NCBI GenBank assembly: GCA_904501675.1
Contig: CAJGCL010000043.1
Span: 1 to 15,172, forward strand
Direction of reading: 5' to 3'
Length of the DNA stretch: 15,172 bases
DNA from: Clostridiaceae bacterium
GTDB lineage: Bacteria > Bacillota > Clostridia > Oscillospirales > Acutalibacteraceae
The notes under the pieces: generated by a model
Database searches by the model: none
Told to the model about the DNA's origin: nothing
The model's input: only the letters and a program-made list of their open reading frames with translations
Made by a program: the position numbers and the translations under genes
Shown: positions 14,575 through 15,172 of the stretch, in pieces
How positions within the stretch are numbered: the first letter of the stretch is position 1
Layout: every line of letters begins with the position of its first letter

Positions 14575-14799
14575 TTATTTACCAAGAACCTCGCCGATAA
14601 TGTTATAAAGATTTTCGAGCTCGTCCTTTGTAAGGCCAATACCCTTACCCATTTTTGAATGGTCAGGTGCCCAATCGCGGATATCGTATTTTGGTGTTCC
14701 TTCATTCCATGATATAAGGTTTAATTCTCTCGACCAGCCGTTTGCTGATTCGGATAAAACACCGATATTTTCCTTAATTTCGTACTTGAATTCTGCCAT
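14575..14799 (-). CDS. YdbC-like protein with PC4-type ssDNA-binding fold
   Basis: A 74-residue protein resembling Lactococcus YdbC and the bacterial PC4-like group: an N-terminal strand segment (FKYEIKENIGVLSES), a central block GWSRELNLISWNEG followed by KYDIRDWAPDH, then a C-terminal helix LTKDELENLYNIIGEVL. The fold binds single-stranded nucleic acid as a dimer, and its role in the cell is not settled. The ATG follows AGGAGG by about 9 bases. It is monocistronic, converging on rpsU and facing away from the yqeG-like gene. Confidence 0.88.
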   Translation of the reverse strand: MAEFKYEIKENIGVLSESANGWSRELNLISWNEGTPKYDIRDWAPDHSKMGKGIGLTKDELENLYNIIGEVLGK

Positions 14800-14877
14800 A
14801 ACTATAGCCCTCCTGTTAAAAAATCGTGTTGGTTTCTATACAGTAATCCACACGTGATTTTTATTTTTACACCTCTA

Positions 14878-14883
14878 ATTATA
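14878..14883 (-). promoter_or_regulatory. Candidate extended -10 box for the ydbC-like gene
   Basis: On the minus strand TGGTATAAT gives an extended -10 without a good -35 box 16-18 bases upstream. It would give a leader of about 70 bases. A second TATAAT lies further upstream, so the true start is uncertain. Confidence 0.4.
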
Positions 14884-15057
14884 CCATCATTTCAGAAAAA
14901 TGCTACACAAATTTTTACTGATTTAATTATACATTACAACGAAAATTGCAAGGTAACCCAACCTTCAAGAATGCATCTGACAACTTTTTCATTTTTTATA
15001 TTTATTTTTCTGACTTTGTGTGTTATATTTAAAATAGGTTATTTTGGGGGTGTTTTT

Positions 15058-15172
15058 ATGGCAATCAGAGAAAAAGATACCACTATAAAATACATGTTTC
15101 ACGAAGTGAATGATATTACGCCTCAGGTTGTAAAAGAGCTGGGGCTTGAAGCAATTGTTTTTGACCTTGACA
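15058..15172 (+). CDS. YqeG-like HAD family (IIIA) phosphatase, N-terminal fragment
   Basis: Only 38 codons are in the window. The protein begins MAIREKDTTIKYMFHEVNDI and continues with TPQVVKELGLEAIVFDLD. The block 'xxITPxxLKExGIxxIxxDLDNTL' is the opening of YqeG-type HAD phosphatases, and the final Asp-Leu-Asp here is HAD motif I with the nucleophile. Relatives are often placed near tRNA, shikimate or ribosome-assembly genes; the one in yeast mitochondria acts on phosphatidylglycerol phosphate. The ATG is preceded by GGGGGTG, a modest ribosome site. I found no convincing promoter in 14884-15057. Confidence 0.75.
   Translation, partial: MAIREKDTTIKYMFHEVNDITPQVVKELGLEAIVFDLD

Noticed and set aside
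14846..14860. CACGTG-centred palindrome before the ydbC-like gene
   Set aside because: It is a short, isolated palindrome with imperfect flanks, expected by chance at this density.
1..15172. CRISPR arrays, tRNA, rRNA, insertion sequences or prophage genes
   Set aside because: I looked for regularly spaced repeats, transposase or phage motifs and tRNA-like cloverleaf sequence and saw none.

Overview
The window looks like chromosomal DNA of an AT-rich, Gram-positive-type anaerobe, most likely a clostridial gut bacterium (Oscillospiraceae/Ruminococcaceae-like). The reasons are strong AGGAGG-type ribosome sites, a perfect CIRCE element before groES-groEL, an rpsU gene of Firmicute type, YdbC and YqeG homologues, and exported proteins with simple Sec signals and no outer-membrane features. 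Taxonomy is inferred from gene content only.

Region 1 (1-8438, minus strand) is one tightly packed operon of seven genes. In transcription order they are: a GNAT acetyltransferase; a neutral/alkaline ceramidase-family hydrolase; a BadF-type N-acetylhexosamine kinase; a COG4821/UPF0309-type SIS-domain protein; a GH84 beta-N-acetylglucosaminidase (O-GlcNAcase type); a DUF2804 protein; and an exported SASA-type (sialate O-acetylesterase-like) esterase that runs off the left edge. Junctions are +4, -4, -4, -4, -1 and +4 bases, so translation is probably coupled throughout. GH84 releases GlcNAc, the kinase would give GlcNAc-6-P, and the SIS protein probably acts on that sugar phosphate. The GNAT protein resembles the C-terminal acetyltransferase-like domain of animal O-GlcNAcase, so the two halves of that enzyme appear here as separate genes of one operon. 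No transporter, regulator, nagA or nagB is visible; any of them could lie beyond the left edge.

Region 2 (8433-11814) has a divergent promoter region with a dyad over the operon's -35 box, then a plus-strand acyl-CoA synthetase/AMP ligase gene. A perfect bidirectional terminator separates it from a convergent, exported PHP-domain phosphoesterase with its own strong promoter.

Region 3 (11815-14115) carries a terminator and an unusual array of small hairpins joined by an 8-base linker, then groEL and groES on the minus strand under a sigma-A promoter with a perfect CIRCE operator (HrcA control).

Region 4 (14116-15172) carries rpsU (ribosomal protein S21) with a full-consensus promoter, a leader hairpin that can pair with part of its Shine-Dalgarno region, and a strong terminator. 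It is followed by a convergent ydbC-like gene (PC4-like fold) and the first 38 codons of a divergent yqeG-like HAD phosphatase. The 336-base gap between groES and rpsU holds the CIRCE, both promoters and a 10-base tandem repeat; I see nothing in 14116-14240.
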